Shown here: piece after piece, positions 28,063-37,408 of the stretch
How positions within the stretch are numbered: the first letter of the stretch is position 1
Layout of the letters: each line of letters starts with the position of its first letter
NCBI RefSeq assembly: GCF_036014015.1
Contig: NZ_CP107905.1
Span: forward strand, 2,914,001-2,978,000
Length of the DNA: 64,000 bases
From: Streptomyces sp. NBC_00457
Lineage (GTDB): Bacteria > Actinomycetota > Actinomycetes > Streptomycetales > Streptomycetaceae
Direction of reading: 5' to 3'
Notes under the pieces: generated by a model
What the model saw: the letters and a program-made list of their open reading frames with translations, nothing else
What the model was told of the DNA's origin: nothing
Database searches by the model: none
Program-made: the position numbers and the translations under genes

Positions 28063-28724
28063 CCGGCTCGGATCGCCGCCCCGCTCAGAATGGTCTTCAC
28101 CGCGAGTACCGGGTTGAGAGGCTCCACGAGTTCCTTGGTGGCAACGGCCACGAGGCGTGCGGGCGCATCACCGTCCAGCAACGCGCTCACGTATTCGATG
28201 GCCTCCGCAGGCGAGAGCACAGGCAGCCTCTGGCGCAGTGTCCGCACAGCGTGCATGCGTCCGCGCGTAGCGGCGACTCCGCATAGCGCCTCGTGCAGTT
28301 CGTCTACTGCGGTGCTCACCGGCAGCCCACGTATCCGGGCTCGGTAGTCGTCCTCCCACGCTCCGGTTACCGCGGAGACGACGCCGATCTGGTGCAGGCC
28401 GCCGTCGACACGGTCGACCAGGTACGGCCCGTTGCCAGCCAGCATGAACTCCGAGTTCTGGGTGCGTACGAACTGCTCGGAGGTCCAGGAGACGATCCAC
28501 ACCAGTTCGTGCTCCTCGACACGGACCACAGCCATCCTCACCGCGTCCGTGCTCACAGCCCGCCACTGCTGATAGTCGCGCTCCAGCTGTTCTTCGACGG
28601 CCCGAACGGCGGCTTCTCGCTCGATCACGCGTGCAGCATCCCGTACGGGCCCGGTTTCGACCAAGAGCCGGATTGCGGCCCGTAGTGCCTGCAAGATGAG
28701 CTTCAGTCGGGTTCGTTCACGCAA
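28044..28724 (-). CDS. YrhB/Imm35-like domain protein
   Basis: A 226-residue protein. Residues about 30-125 carry a YrhB-type pattern (VVRVEEHELVWIVSWTSEQF, then LAGNGPYLVDRVDGGLHQIG), a small domain used as an immunity protein in polymorphic-toxin systems (Imm35) and in housekeeping contexts. The C-terminal half is helical and unassigned. It faces the DUF3885-like gene and shares its 3' end with it. No toxin gene is visible next to it. The arginine-rich start MRERTRLKLILQALR matches the usual N-terminus of Streptomyces homologues, as far as I recall. Confidence 0.6.
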   Translation of the reverse strand: MRERTRLKLILQALRAAIRLLVETGPVRDAARVIEREAAVRAVEEQLERDYQQWRAVSTDAVRMAVVRVEEHELVWIVSWTSEQFVRTQNSEFMLAGNGPYLVDRVDGGLHQIGVVSAVTGAWEDDYRARIRGLPVSTAVDELHEALCGVAATRGRMHAVRTLRQRLPVLSPAEAIEYVSALLDGDAPARLVAVATKELVEPLNPVLAVKTILSGAAIRAGQRPAG

Positions 28725-28772
28725 GTGAGCGAAGTCGCGCAGGAGTTCCGGGATAACTGAGGGGCGGACGCC

Positions 28773-28810
28773 GCGGGACCTTCCACAACTGTTTCGTGGA
28801 AGGATCCCGC
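28773..28810. terminator. Bidirectional hairpin between YrhB-like and oxidase genes
   Basis: Arms GCGGGA-CCTTCCAC and GTGGAAGG-ATCCCGC pair over 14 bases with a single bulge. The hairpin lies 25 bases beyond the stop of the ten-gene catabolic operon and would close it. Confidence 0.75.
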
Positions 28811-28834
28811 CGTGTCATCGCTGTCGGCGGCGGA

Positions 28835-30118
28835 TCAGAGCAGCTTGTCCTTCGCCTTGTAGTAGGCGCCGCCGAAGGGCAGGAACCAGGGGGTGCCGTT
28901 GTAGAAGGGGACGGGGACCTTGGGGAAGCCGAGGCCGCGTAGGGGGTTGGCCTCGGGCCTGCCGTCCATCATTTCGGCGACGGCGCGGCCCATGTAGGTG
29001 GCCATCTGGACGCCGTGGCCGCAGTAACCCATGGAGTAGTACAGGCCGTTGACGTCACCGGCGTGCGGGATGCGGTCCCAGGAGAAGCCGACCGTGCCGC
29101 CCCAGACGTAGTCGATGCGCGCCCCCGCGAGCTGCGGGAAGATCTCGGTCATCTCGCGCTTGAGGATGTCGCCGCTCTTGACGTCGGAGGCGGGGTTGGA
29201 GGGGGCGAAGCGGGCCCGGCCGCCGAAAGCGAGGCGGTTGTCCGGGGTGAGGCGGACGTAGTGGCCGACGTTCTTGTGGGCGACCAGCAGACGGCCGTTG
29301 GGGATGAGTTCCTTGGCGCGTGCCTCCCCCAGCGGCTCGGTGACGATGATGAAGCTGCCGACGTTGATCAGCCGCTTGCGGAACCACGGCATCGACTTGT
29401 CGGTATAGGCGTCCGTCGCCGCCATGACCTGCTTGGCGCGGATGGTGCCGTGCAGGGTCTCCACCACGAAGCCGCCGCCGGGGAGGCGGGTGAGGCCGGT
29501 GGCGGCGTTGCGCTCGTGGATCTCGGCGCCGGCCCGCTCGGCGGCGTCCGCCAGGCCGCCGACGAACTTGCCCACGTGCAGGCCCGCGCTGAGCGGGTCG
29601 AGCAGGGCGCCGTGGTAGTAGTCCGTGCCGAGCTCGGCCCGCAGTTCGCTCTTGCTCAGGACGATCGTCTCGTGGCCGAAGTTGTCGGCCAGGTCGCGCT
29701 GCTTGGCGCGCAGGCCCTCGAAGTGCCCGGGCTTGCAGACCGTGCCGAGGCGCCCGGAGCGGTGGAAGTCGCAGTCGATCTGCTCCCTGACCGTGAGCTC
29801 CTCGACCACGTCCACCGCCTCGCGGAACGCGTCGTACAGCTCGCGGGCCCGCTCCTGGCCGTAGCGCTTGCGGGCCTCGGCGGGGGCGATGGTGATGCCC
29901 TGGGTGCACATGCTGCCGTTGCGGCCGGAGGCGCCCGAGCCGACCTTGTCCTTCTCGACGAGGACGACCCTGGCCCCCTTGCGGGCGGCGTGGTAGGCGG
30001 TGGACAGCCCGGTGAGACCGCCGCCGATCACCACCACGTCCGCCTCGTCGGGCAGGTCCTTGCCGGAACGGTCGGGCAGGGCGGGGGCTGTGTCCAGCCA
30101 GTAGGGGATCTGCTTCAT
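28835..30118 (-). CDS. FAD-dependent oxidoreductase (PuuB-like)
   Basis: A 427-residue DAO-family flavoprotein. The FAD-binding Rossmann motif is VVVIGGGLTGLSTAYHAARKG near residue 25, followed by EKDKVGSGASGRNGSM, and the C-terminal FAD contact GYCGHGVQMATYMGRAVAEM. The layout matches gamma-glutamylputrescine oxidoreductase PuuB and relatives that oxidise secondary or primary amines to imines or aldehydes. The start chosen is ATG 30118 with GAGGA upstream. It is the last gene of the ten-gene operon, 39 bases after the HAD gene. Substrate is inferred from context to be an amine imported by the PotABCD-type transporter. Confidence 0.88.
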   Translation of the reverse strand: MKQIPYWLDTAPALPDRSGKDLPDEADVVVIGGGLTGLSTAYHAARKGARVVLVEKDKVGSGASGRNGSMCTQGITIAPAEARKRYGQERARELYDAFREAVDVVEELTVREQIDCDFHRSGRLGTVCKPGHFEGLRAKQRDLADNFGHETIVLSKSELRAELGTDYYHGALLDPLSAGLHVGKFVGGLADAAERAGAEIHERNAATGLTRLPGGGFVVETLHGTIRAKQVMAATDAYTDKSMPWFRKRLINVGSFIIVTEPLGEARAKELIPNGRLLVAHKNVGHYVRLTPDNRLAFGGRARFAPSNPASDVKSGDILKREMTEIFPQLAGARIDYVWGGTVGFSWDRIPHAGDVNGLYYSMGYCGHGVQMATYMGRAVAEMMDGRPEANPLRGLGFPKVPVPFYNGTPWFLPFGGAYYKAKDKLL

Positions 30119-30157
30119 GGCGTGCGTCCTCACATACGTCGCTTGGGTCCGGGAGTG

Positions 30158-30823
30158 TCAGCAGCCGAGCAGCTTCGGCAGGCCCGACAGGTCGGGCAGC
30201 TCGTCGTACGGCTGGTAGTCGGCGCTGCCGAGGCGGCCGTAGCGGTTGATCCACACCCGGCGCTTCAGGCCGAGGTCGCGGGTCGGGATGTGGTCGTACT
30301 CCCAGCCCTGGGCGGTGTGGATGACCTGCGACGGCTCGACGCCCATGGTCTTGAAGGCGTACTCGAAGGTCTGGCGGTCCGGCTTGTAGGCGCCGGCCTG
30401 CTGGGCCGTGATGACGTAGTCGAAGTCGACGCCGATGTTCTGCACGTTGCGTGCGATCAGGTTGTCGTCCGTGTTGGAGATGATCGCGATCTCGTACTTG
30501 GTCTTCAGTGCGCGCAGCGCGTCCGGGACCTCCGGCCAGGGACCGAAGGTCGGGACGGCCTCGACGAGGGCGTCACCGTCGGACTCGCGGTACTCCAGGC
30601 CGTGCAGGCGCATGGCGTTGCGCAGGCTGGAGTGCAGGATCTCGTGGTACGGGCGGTAGGCCTCCAGGACGGCCTGGAAGCGCATGACGCGGAAGTCGTC
30701 CAGGAACTCGTCGACGTCCAGGTTGTCCAGGTCCAGACGGTCCTCGAGGACCTTCAGGGTCGTGGGGGCGAGTTCGAAGTTGATCAGGGTCGCATAGGCG
30801 TCGAAGGTGACGATCTCTCGCAT
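30158..30823 (-). CDS. HAD-superfamily hydrolase (haloacid dehalogenase type II)
   Basis: A 221-residue HAD hydrolase. Motif I appears as TFDAYATLI with the nucleophile Asp, motif II as the SNTDDN block, motif III includes the Lys in AGAYKPDRQTF, and motif IV the Asp near TAQGWEYDH. The alpha-helical cap length places it with L-2-haloacid dehalogenase-like (type II) enzymes, which displace halide or hydrolyse phosphoesters. In this amine-degradation operon it may detoxify or hydrolyse a side product; the substrate is not clear. Gaps to neighbours are about 40 bases. Confidence 0.88.
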   Translation of the reverse strand: MREIVTFDAYATLINFELAPTTLKVLEDRLDLDNLDVDEFLDDFRVMRFQAVLEAYRPYHEILHSSLRNAMRLHGLEYRESDGDALVEAVPTFGPWPEVPDALRALKTKYEIAIISNTDDNLIARNVQNIGVDFDYVITAQQAGAYKPDRQTFEYAFKTMGVEPSQVIHTAQGWEYDHIPTRDLGLKRRVWINRYGRLGSADYQPYDELPDLSGLPKLLGC

Positions 30824-30867
30824 GGTGTTCGCCTCAGTTTCGCGGGTTTCTAGAGGGGTTCGAGGGT

Positions 30868-31785
30868 TTAGACGACGCGTTCGCCGGGGGTGACGATCGC
30901 GTCGAGTGCGGCCAGGTCGGCCGGGCTCGGTATCCAGTCGGCCGCCGCCGCGTTGGCGGTGACCTGGTCGGGGGTCATGGCGCCGCAGATGACGGAGCCG
31001 ACGGCGGGGAGGGCGGCCAGTGCGCCGACGGCTACCTGGAGGAGGGTCAGGCCGCGTTCGGCGCCGTACGCCGTCAGCGCCTCGGCCTTGTCGAGGGCCG
31101 CATCGGTGAGCCAGCCCTGCCGCCAGGACAGGCGGCTGCCGGGCGGGGGCTCCTCGCCGCGCCGGTACTTGCCGCTGAGCAGGCCGTTGGCCAGTGGGTA
31201 GTAGGGCAGCAGGCCGACGCCGTGGCGCAGGCAGGCCGGGATCAGGTCCCGCTCCACGCCTCGGTCGAGCAGGTGGTAGCGGGCCTGGGTGGAGACGAAG
31301 GCGTCGGTGAGGTCTTCGGCGGGGAGGTTGGAGCAGCCGAGGTGGCCGATCTTGCCCTCGTCGACCAGTTCGCGGAGCGCGGCGACCGTCTCCTCCAGCG
31401 GGGTTGTGCCGTCCGGCTCGTGGTACTGGTACAGGTCGATCCGGTCGGTGCCCAGGCGGCGCAGGGACGCCTCGACGGCGTACCGGATGTAGGGGCGGGA
31501 GCCGCGCGGGCCGTACCGGTCCGCCTCCGCTCCCATCTCCATGCCGAACTTGGTGGCCAGCACGACCTCGTCGCGGTGGCCCTTCAACGCCGCGCCCAGG
31601 AGCCGTTCGCCGTCACCGCGCCCGCCGTACATGTCGGCGGTGTCGAAGAGGGTGATCCCGGCATCAAGTGCCGTGTGTACGACGGCCGTTGTACCCTCCT
31701 CGTCGAGGCGGGAGCCGAAGTTGTTGCCGCCGACGCCCACCACGGAGACGGCCGGGCCGCGTTCACCGAGCGGGCGGTATCTCAT
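30868..31785 (-). CDS. Aldo/keto reductase
   Basis: A 305-residue AKR. The catalytic residues can be read as Asp in [10 protein letters not shown], the Tyr of that block, Lys in VVLATKFGM and His in LYQYHEPDG. The C-terminal cofactor segment [17 protein letters not shown] is present. It would reduce or oxidise an aldehyde with NADP(H). The start is ATG 31785, four bases overlapping (ATGA) the stop of the aldehyde dehydrogenase gene, so the two are translationally coupled and may provide alternative fates for the same aldehyde. Confidence 0.92.
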   Translation of the reverse strand: MRYRPLGERGPAVSVVGVGGNNFGSRLDEEGTTAVVHTALDAGITLFDTADMYGGRGDGERLLGAALKGHRDEVVLATKFGMEMGAEADRYGPRGSRPYIRYAVEASLRRLGTDRIDLYQYHEPDGTTPLEETVAALRELVDEGKIGHLGCSNLPAEDLTDAFVSTQARYHLLDRGVERDLIPACLRHGVGLLPYYPLANGLLSGKYRRGEEPPPGSRLSWRQGWLTDAALDKAEALTAYGAERGLTLLQVAVGALAALPAVGSVICGAMTPDQVTANAAAADWIPSPADLAALDAIVTPGERVV

Positions 31786-33236
31786 GGCCGGCTCCCGAAG
31801 CCGATGCAGACGTTCTTGGTCTGCGTGTAGCTGTCGAGTGCCGCGAGGCCCTTCTCGCGGCCCCAGCCGCTGTGCTTGTAGCCGCCGAAGGGGAGTTCGA
31901 CGCCGGTGCCGACGCCGGTGGCGTTGACGTATACCTGGCCGGCCCGGATGCCCTCGGCGAGCCGCATCGCCCTGTCGATGTCGCGGGTCCAGACGTACGA
32001 AGCCAGGCCGTACGGGCTGTCGTTGGCGATGTCCAGCGCCTCGTCGGCGTCGTCGAACTCGATGACGGTGATGACGGGGCCGAAGATCTCCTCGCGGGCG
32101 CACCGGGCGTCGTTGGTCAGGCCGGTGAGGACGGTCGGCTCGACGTAGTAGCCGTCGGCAAGGGCCGGGTCGGACGGCGCACCGCCGCCTGCCCGGGCCA
32201 CGGCGCCCTCCTCGCGGGCCAGGTCCAGGTAGCCGAGCACCCGGTCGCGCTGCCGGGCGGCGACCAGCGGGCCGATGTCCGGGTCGGTGAGTCCCGGGCC
32301 GATGCTCAGCGAGGCGGCGTACGCGGTCAGTTTGTCCAGGAACTCCTCCGCGCCGCGCTGGAGCAGCAGCCGGGTGCCGGCCGAGCAGGTCTGGCCGGCG
32401 TTGCCGAAGGCCGAGGCGGCGACGGCGGTCAGCGCCAGATCGAAGTCGGCGTCGGCGAAGACGACGACCGGGGACTTGCCGCCCAGCTCGGTGACGGAGG
32501 GCACCACGTTGGCCGCGGCGGCCTGGGCGACCTTGATGCCGGTCGGCACCGAGCCGGTGAAGGTGACCTGGTCGATGTCCGGGTGGCCGGACAGGGCGGC
32601 TCCCGTCTCGCCGTCGCCGGGGACGACGTTCAGGACGCCTGGCGGCAGGCCGCACTCCAGGGCGATCCTGCCGATCTCCAGCGGGGTGAGCGGGGCTTCG
32701 GGGGACGGCTTGAGCACCACCGTGCAGCCCGCGGCGAGTGCCGGGGCGGACCCGCGAGCGGTGTTCTGGAGCGGGTAGTTGAACGGGATGATCTGGCCGG
32801 AGACGCCGATCGGCTCGCGGACCGTGTAGTCGATCAGGCCGGGCCCGAGGGGGATCGTCGTGCCGCCCAGCTTGTCGGCTACGCCCGCGTAGAACTCGAA
32901 GTAGCGGGCCGCCGCCTCGACATCGGCCTTGGCCTGGCGGAGCGGTTTGCCGACGTCCTGGCTCTCCAGGCGGGCCAGCCGTTCGCCCTGGTGGCGGATG
33001 GCCTCGGCGATCCGGTAGAGGATCCGGCCACGGTCGGCTGCCCGCATACGGGCCCACTCGGGGGACGTGAAGGCCGCGCGGGCCGCCGCCACCGCCTGGT
33101 CCACGTCCGCCTTACCGGCCAGCGCTACCCGTGTGAGGGCCTTCCCGTCCGACGGGTCGAGGACGGTGAAGGTGCGACCGTCGGCGGCGGGCACCTGCTT
33201 GCCGTCGATGAGAAGCAGCCGGGTGTCACCGCTCAT
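31782..33236 (-). CDS. NAD(P)-dependent aldehyde dehydrogenase
   Basis: A 484-residue ALDH. The general base Glu lies in VTELGGKSP and the catalytic Cys in [10 protein letters not shown]. The family's [11 protein letters not shown] cofactor loop and EEIFGPV block are also intact. ALDHs of this type oxidise omega-amino aldehydes or similar aldehydes to acids, which fits the product of the PuuB-like oxidase and the class III aminotransferase encoded in the same operon. The ATG overlaps the upstream deacylase stop by four bases and its own stop overlaps the AKR start. Confidence 0.94.
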   Translation of the reverse strand: MSGDTRLLLIDGKQVPAADGRTFTVLDPSDGKALTRVALAGKADVDQAVAAARAAFTSPEWARMRAADRGRILYRIAEAIRHQGERLARLESQDVGKPLRQAKADVEAAARYFEFYAGVADKLGGTTIPLGPGLIDYTVREPIGVSGQIIPFNYPLQNTARGSAPALAAGCTVVLKPSPEAPLTPLEIGRIALECGLPPGVLNVVPGDGETGAALSGHPDIDQVTFTGSVPTGIKVAQAAAANVVPSVTELGGKSPVVVFADADFDLALTAVAASAFGNAGQTCSAGTRLLLQRGAEEFLDKLTAYAASLSIGPGLTDPDIGPLVAARQRDRVLGYLDLAREEGAVARAGGGAPSDPALADGYYVEPTVLTGLTNDARCAREEIFGPVITVIEFDDADEALDIANDSPYGLASYVWTRDIDRAMRLAEGIRAGQVYVNATGVGTGVELPFGGYKHSGWGREKGLAALDSYTQTKNVCIGFGSRP

Positions 33237-34186
33237 GGCCGCATCTCCCCTTGGACCTCGCCGAAGATGACGACCTCGTCGCCCGGACGGACCGTACGGA
33301 TGCGGCGCACCCAGAGCACGATGCCCTCCTGCGGGGCGAGGACCTCCTCCAGCGTGTTGCCGTAGTGGTCGGTGATGGTGGCGATCAGGTCGCCTTCCTT
33401 GCAGGTCTCCCCCGGCTCGGCGCGAGCGACGAAGAAGCCGCCGGCGGCGGAGCGGGCGAAGGTGCCCGAGACGGTGGTGTAGGTGTCGCGCAGCTCCACC
33501 TCACCGTCGGTCAGGCCGAGTTGGCGCAGGACGTTGCGGATCGAGTTCATGTGCGTCTCGACGTTGGCCTCGCGGTAGGTGCCGCCGCCGACCTCGATGG
33601 TGATGGCGGGCTTGCCGGCCTCGAGGGTCGGGTGGCGGACCGTGCCGCCCCACTTGCCGCCCTTCCAGACCAGCTCGTGCCCGGCGGCGAGGGCGAGGTC
33701 GGTCGCCAGGTCCTCGTAGCCGCCCTGGAGGATGACGAGCGGGGCGATCTCGCCGTAGGCGCCGCCGGTGTGCAGGTCGACCAGGGCGTCGATGGCGGGG
33801 ACGACCTGCGCGACGAAGGTGGCGGCCAGGCGCTGGGAGTAGGAGCCCTCCGCGTCGCCGGGGAAGATGCGGTTGAGGTTGAGGTGGTCGATGCCGCTGG
33901 CGCGGGCGGCCGCCTCGAAGGCCGGGGTGTTCAGGCAGGGGATGCCGACGACGGTGCCGCGCAGGGTGGCCGGGTCGAGTTCGGCGAGGACCCGGCGGAC
34001 GGCTTCCTGGCCGTCGTACTCGTCGCCGTGCACACCCGCGTCCACGCACAGGACCGGGCCGTCCTCGACGCCGTTGACGACGATCAGCGGGATGCCGAGT
34101 TCCACGCCGTAGCTGCTGGTGCCGACCGGGATGAGGCCCTGGGCGCGCTCGCCGGGGGCGACGGTCAGCGGACCGATGGAGTACAT
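33233..34186 (-). CDS. Zinc deacylase (succinylglutamate desuccinylase/aspartoacylase family), copy 1
   Basis: A 317-residue M14-like zinc carboxypeptidase-fold amidase. Zinc ligands His and Glu are in GVHGDEYDG and a third His in LVDLHTGG; the catalytic Glu is probably the one in ITIEVGGG. Family members remove acyl groups from amino acids or diamines (AstE, aspartoacylase, DoeB). The C-terminal beta domain ([19 protein letters not shown]) is typical of the DoeB-like branch. Position between the aminotransferase and the ALDH suggests deacylation of an N-acyl intermediate. It starts 23 bases after the aminotransferase gene. Confidence 0.9.
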   Translation of the reverse strand: MYSIGPLTVAPGERAQGLIPVGTSSYGVELGIPLIVVNGVEDGPVLCVDAGVHGDEYDGQEAVRRVLAELDPATLRGTVVGIPCLNTPAFEAAARASGIDHLNLNRIFPGDAEGSYSQRLAATFVAQVVPAIDALVDLHTGGAYGEIAPLVILQGGYEDLATDLALAAGHELVWKGGKWGGTVRHPTLEAGKPAITIEVGGGTYREANVETHMNSIRNVLRQLGLTDGEVELRDTYTTVSGTFARSAAGGFFVARAEPGETCKEGDLIATITDHYGNTLEEVLAPQEGIVLWVRRIRTVRPGDEVVIFGEVQGEMRP

Positions 34187-34209
34187 GTCGTTCCTTTCCG
34201 AAACGTGGA

Positions 34210-35601
34210 TCAGATGCGGGCGGACGCCTCGGCGAGGGTCTGCGCGAGGATGTCGGCGATCGCGTCGAGCAGGGCACGGTCGCTGATCAGCGGGGGCGCG
34301 ATCTGGACCAGCGGCGCGGAGCGGTTGTAGACGCGGGCCAGCAGGCCGGCCTCGCGCATGCGGCGCGGGATCAGGTCGGCGATCAGGTCGGCCCGGGCGC
34401 GGTCGCTGAAACCGCCGCCGTCGAGGTCGCCGACGAGTTCGCAGGAGTAGAAGAACCCGGTGCCCCGGACGTCGCCGACGATCGGCAGGTCCATGAGCGT
34501 GTTCATGCGCGCCGCGAGATGGTCCTGGAGGCCGCGGACGTTCTCCAGAATCTGGTCCCGCTCCATGATGTCGAGGTTGCGCAGGGCGATGGCCGCGCTC
34601 AGCGGGTGCCCGGCGAAGGTGTAGCCGTGGTTGAGGACGGCGCCCGGCCGGTTGATGACCTCAACTACGCGACCGCTGACCAGAGTTGCTCCCATCGGGG
34701 CGTATCCGGCCGTGATGCCCTTGGCGACGGTGACGAGATCCGGGCGGGCGCCGTAGCGGTCACCGCCGAACCACTCCCCCAGCCGGCCGAAGGCGGTGAT
34801 TACCTCGTCGGCGACGAGGAGGAAGCCGTAGCGGTCGGCCAGGGCGCGAAGTCCCTGCCAGTAACCCGTGGGTGGGGTGATGCAGCCGCCCCGGTTCTGC
34901 ACCGGCTCGGCGATCAGCATCGCGATCGTCTCCGGGCCCTCGGCGAGGATCTCGGCCTCCAGCTCGGCGAGCAGGTGGGCCGTGTACAGGTCGTCGTCCG
35001 CGAACTCCGGGGCGAGGCCGAAGCGGTTGGTGTTCGACACGAACCGGGTGTCGATCGCGGGCGGGCCGTACGGCTCCGTCAGCCCGGGGTCGTCGGTGAG
35101 GGACAGGGTGCCGATGGTCAGCCCATGGTAGGCGCCGCGGCGGGAGATGGCCTTCACCCGGCCCGGCTCCCCGCGCAGGGCGTGGTAGCGGCGGGCGATC
35201 TTCCAGGCGGTCTCGACGGCTTCGGCGCCGCCGCCTGCGAAGAAGGTGTGCTCGATGTCGACGGCGGCGATCCGGGAGAGCCGTTCGGCGAGTTCGATGG
35301 CCGTCGGGTGCGCGGAGGAGGTCCACAGCGGGCTGTAGCAGAGTTCGCGCAGTTGCCGTTCGGCGGCTTCGGCGAACTCGGGGCCGTAGGAGTAGCCGAG
35401 TTGGCAGCAGTACAGCCCGGAGAGGCCGTCGATGTAGCGCCTGCCGTCGGCGTCGTCGACGTAGGGGCCCTCTCCCCGCTCGACGACGAGGAGGTTCTCG
35501 CCGTCGGGGCCGAGCGAGCCGTTGGGGGTCATGTTGAGGAGCAGGTGTCTGGCCGCGGTGGCGGACAGTTCAGCGGCCGGGGTGCGGGTGCCGGTGGTCA
35601 T
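34210..35601 (-). CDS. PLP-dependent class III aminotransferase
   Basis: A 463-residue fold-type I aminotransferase. The Schiff-base Lys lies in LVTVAKGITAGYAP; the Asp that pairs with the PLP pyridine nitrogen is in LLVADEVITAFGRLG; GAYHGLTIGTLS is the phosphate-contact block. Class III enzymes move an omega-amino group, for example from putrescine, GABA, beta-alanine or diaminobutyrate, onto a keto acid, giving an aldehyde for the ALDH two genes downstream. ATG 35601 overlaps the permease stop by four bases, tying the enzyme to the transporter. Confidence 0.93.
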   Translation of the reverse strand: MTTGTRTPAAELSATAARHLLLNMTPNGSLGPDGENLLVVERGEGPYVDDADGRRYIDGLSGLYCCQLGYSYGPEFAEAAERQLRELCYSPLWTSSAHPTAIELAERLSRIAAVDIEHTFFAGGGAEAVETAWKIARRYHALRGEPGRVKAISRRGAYHGLTIGTLSLTDDPGLTEPYGPPAIDTRFVSNTNRFGLAPEFADDDLYTAHLLAELEAEILAEGPETIAMLIAEPVQNRGGCITPPTGYWQGLRALADRYGFLLVADEVITAFGRLGEWFGGDRYGARPDLVTVAKGITAGYAPMGATLVSGRVVEVINRPGAVLNHGYTFAGHPLSAAIALRNLDIMERDQILENVRGLQDHLAARMNTLMDLPIVGDVRGTGFFYSCELVGDLDGGGFSDRARADLIADLIPRRMREAGLLARVYNRSAPLVQIAPPLISDRALLDAIADILAQTLAEASARI

Positions 35602-36464
35602 TCGGGGTCACTCCCGGTGGACAGGCCCACGGCGGGCTCCGTCGGCAGCAGACCGCCCTGCTTGCCGGAGCCGCCGAGCCGGCGTACGGCGGCGACCAGG
35701 GCGAGGGCCTGGACGGCGACCGCGATGAGCACCGCGCTGATGGCCGTCACCGACGGGTCGACGTCGAACTGGAGGACGTTGAAGACCTGGACGGGCAGGG
35801 TCACGGTGTCCACCGAGGACAGGAACATGGAGATGAAGAACTCGTCGAAGCTGGTGATGAAGGAGAAGATCGCGGCGGCGATCATGCCGGGCATGGCCAG
35901 CGGGAGCGTGATGCGCCGGGCGACGGTCAGACGGCTCGCGCCCATGCTGGCCGCGGCGTCCTCCAGCCGTTCGTCGATGCCCTTCAGGGTGGCCATCAGG
36001 ATCATCACGGCGATCGGTGCGGCGAGCACGGTGTGGCCGAGGGCGATGGCGATCGGGCTGCCGAGCATCGCGGCCGGTTCGAAGAGCAGGAACAGGCCGA
36101 GGGCGACGACGACTTGGGGGATCACCAGCGGGGCGAGGACGAGGCCGTAGACCGCCGTGCGCAGCGGCAGGTCGCTGCGGACCAGCGCGGTCGCCGCCGT
36201 GATGCCCAGGACGAGCGAGAACACGGTGGTCAGGGAGGCGACCAGAGCGCTCAGGGAGAGCGCGGCCGGCCACTTGCTGCCGTCGGCGAACAGTGACTTG
36301 TACCAGCCGAGCGTCCAGGAGTCCGGCGGGAAGGAGCCGAACGCGTCGCTGCCGAAGGAGGTGACGACGATGAGGACGATCGGCAGGGCGAGGAACAGCA
36401 GGATCAGCGTGGAGGCGACGGTCAGGCAGATCCGCCCGGTCAGGGTCGAGCGCAGCGCGATCAT
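35598..36464 (-). CDS. ABC transporter permease (PotC-like)
   Basis: A 288-residue inner-membrane permease of the spermidine/putrescine-type family with six or so hydrophobic segments; the first is TVASTLILLFLALPIVLIVV near residue 15. The cytoplasmic EAA loop is readable as EDAAASMGASRLTVARRITLP, which docks on the ATPase. ATG 36464 overlaps the preceding permease stop by four bases; a longer frame upstream belongs to the other permease's antisense reading. It works with the PotB-like permease, PotA-like ATPase and PotD-like binding protein encoded upstream. Confidence 0.93.
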   Translation of the reverse strand: MIALRSTLTGRICLTVASTLILLFLALPIVLIVVTSFGSDAFGSFPPDSWTLGWYKSLFADGSKWPAALSLSALVASLTTVFSLVLGITAATALVRSDLPLRTAVYGLVLAPLVIPQVVVALGLFLLFEPAAMLGSPIAIALGHTVLAAPIAVMILMATLKGIDERLEDAAASMGASRLTVARRITLPLAMPGMIAAAIFSFITSFDEFFISMFLSSVDTVTLPVQVFNVLQFDVDPSVTAISAVLIAVAVQALALVAAVRRLGGSGKQGGLLPTEPAVGLSTGSDPE

Positions 36465-37408
36465 GAGATACCTCGATTCTTCGCGGCCTCGGTCACGACC
36501 TTGATGAGCCGCAGCAGGAGCAGACCGGCGAAGGTGAGGAGCAGCAGGATGATGCCGAGCGCGGCGGCGCCGTTCCACTGGCTCTGCTTCATGACCTGCT
36601 CGCTGATGAGCGAGGCGACCATGGTCTGCTTCGGGCCGCCCATGAGGGCGGGGGTCAGGTAGTAGCCGAGGCAGAGGATGAAGCACAGGATTCCCGCGTT
36701 GACCAGGCCGGGGGCGACCATGGGCAGGTAGACCCGGCGGAAGATCGTCAGCCTTCCCGCGCCCATGCTGGCCGCGGCGGCGGGCAGCCTGCGGTCGATG
36801 CCCTTCATGACCGCGTACAGCAACAGCACGGTGTACGGCAGCATCACCGAGGTGGTGCCGATGACCACGCCCAGCTCGTTGTAGAGCATCTGGAACGGGG
36901 CGCCGGGGACGTCCAGGTCCGTCAGGGCGTTGTTGATGACGCCGTGTTCACCGAGCAGGATGATCCAGCCGTAGGTGCGCACCAGCGCGCTGATGAAGTG
37001 CGGCACGATGACGATGACCATCACCAGGCCCGCCCACAGCGGCTTGAGCCGGGAGACGGCGGCGGCCAGCAGGAACCCGATGACCAGGCTCAGCAGCGAG
37101 GTCTCGGCGGAGATCCGCAGCGTGGTGAGGAGGACTTCCAGGTTGGAGCCCTGGAGTGCGTCCGTGTACCAGTGCAGCGTCCAGCCGCCCTCCTCGCCCT
37201 TGAAGCTGAGGAGCAGGGTGCTGAAGATCGGGAAGACGAACAGCACCAGCAGGTAGATGACGACGGGGGCGGCGTTGAGCAGCCCGAAGCGGGTGCGGCG
37301 CTCGGACAGCACGCGGCGCAGCCGGTGGAGGCGTCCCTTGCGGGGGGTGGGGGTCGCGGGTCCCGGGGCCGGGGGCGCGGGGGCGAGGACGGTTCCGGCC
37401 ATGCTCAT
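36461..37408 (-). CDS. ABC transporter permease (PotB-like)
   Basis: A 315-residue membrane permease with an N-terminal cytoplasmic Pro/Ala-rich extension of about 45 residues, then hydrophobic segments beginning AAPVVIYLLVLFVFP. The EAA loop reads PAAAASMGAGRLTIFRRVYLP. ATG 37408 forms an ATGA overlap with the ATPase stop; a second ATG two codons later (37402) is better spaced from the GGAGG, so either may be used. It pairs with the PotC-like permease. Confidence 0.93.
   Translation of the reverse strand: MSMAGTVLAPAPPAPGPATPTPRKGRLHRLRRVLSERRTRFGLLNAAPVVIYLLVLFVFPIFSTLLLSFKGEEGGWTLHWYTDALQGSNLEVLLTTLRISAETSLLSLVIGFLLAAAVSRLKPLWAGLVMVIVIVPHFISALVRTYGWIILLGEHGVINNALTDLDVPGAPFQMLYNELGVVIGTTSVMLPYTVLLLYAVMKGIDRRLPAAAASMGAGRLTIFRRVYLPMVAPGLVNAGILCFILCLGYYLTPALMGGPKQTMVASLISEQVMKQSQWNGAAALGIILLLLTFAGLLLLRLIKVVTEAAKNRGIS

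Noticed and set aside
29015..30853. 612-codon plus-strand frame
   Set aside because: Antisense of the PuuB-like oxidase and HAD genes, which carry conserved motifs and ribosome-binding sites.
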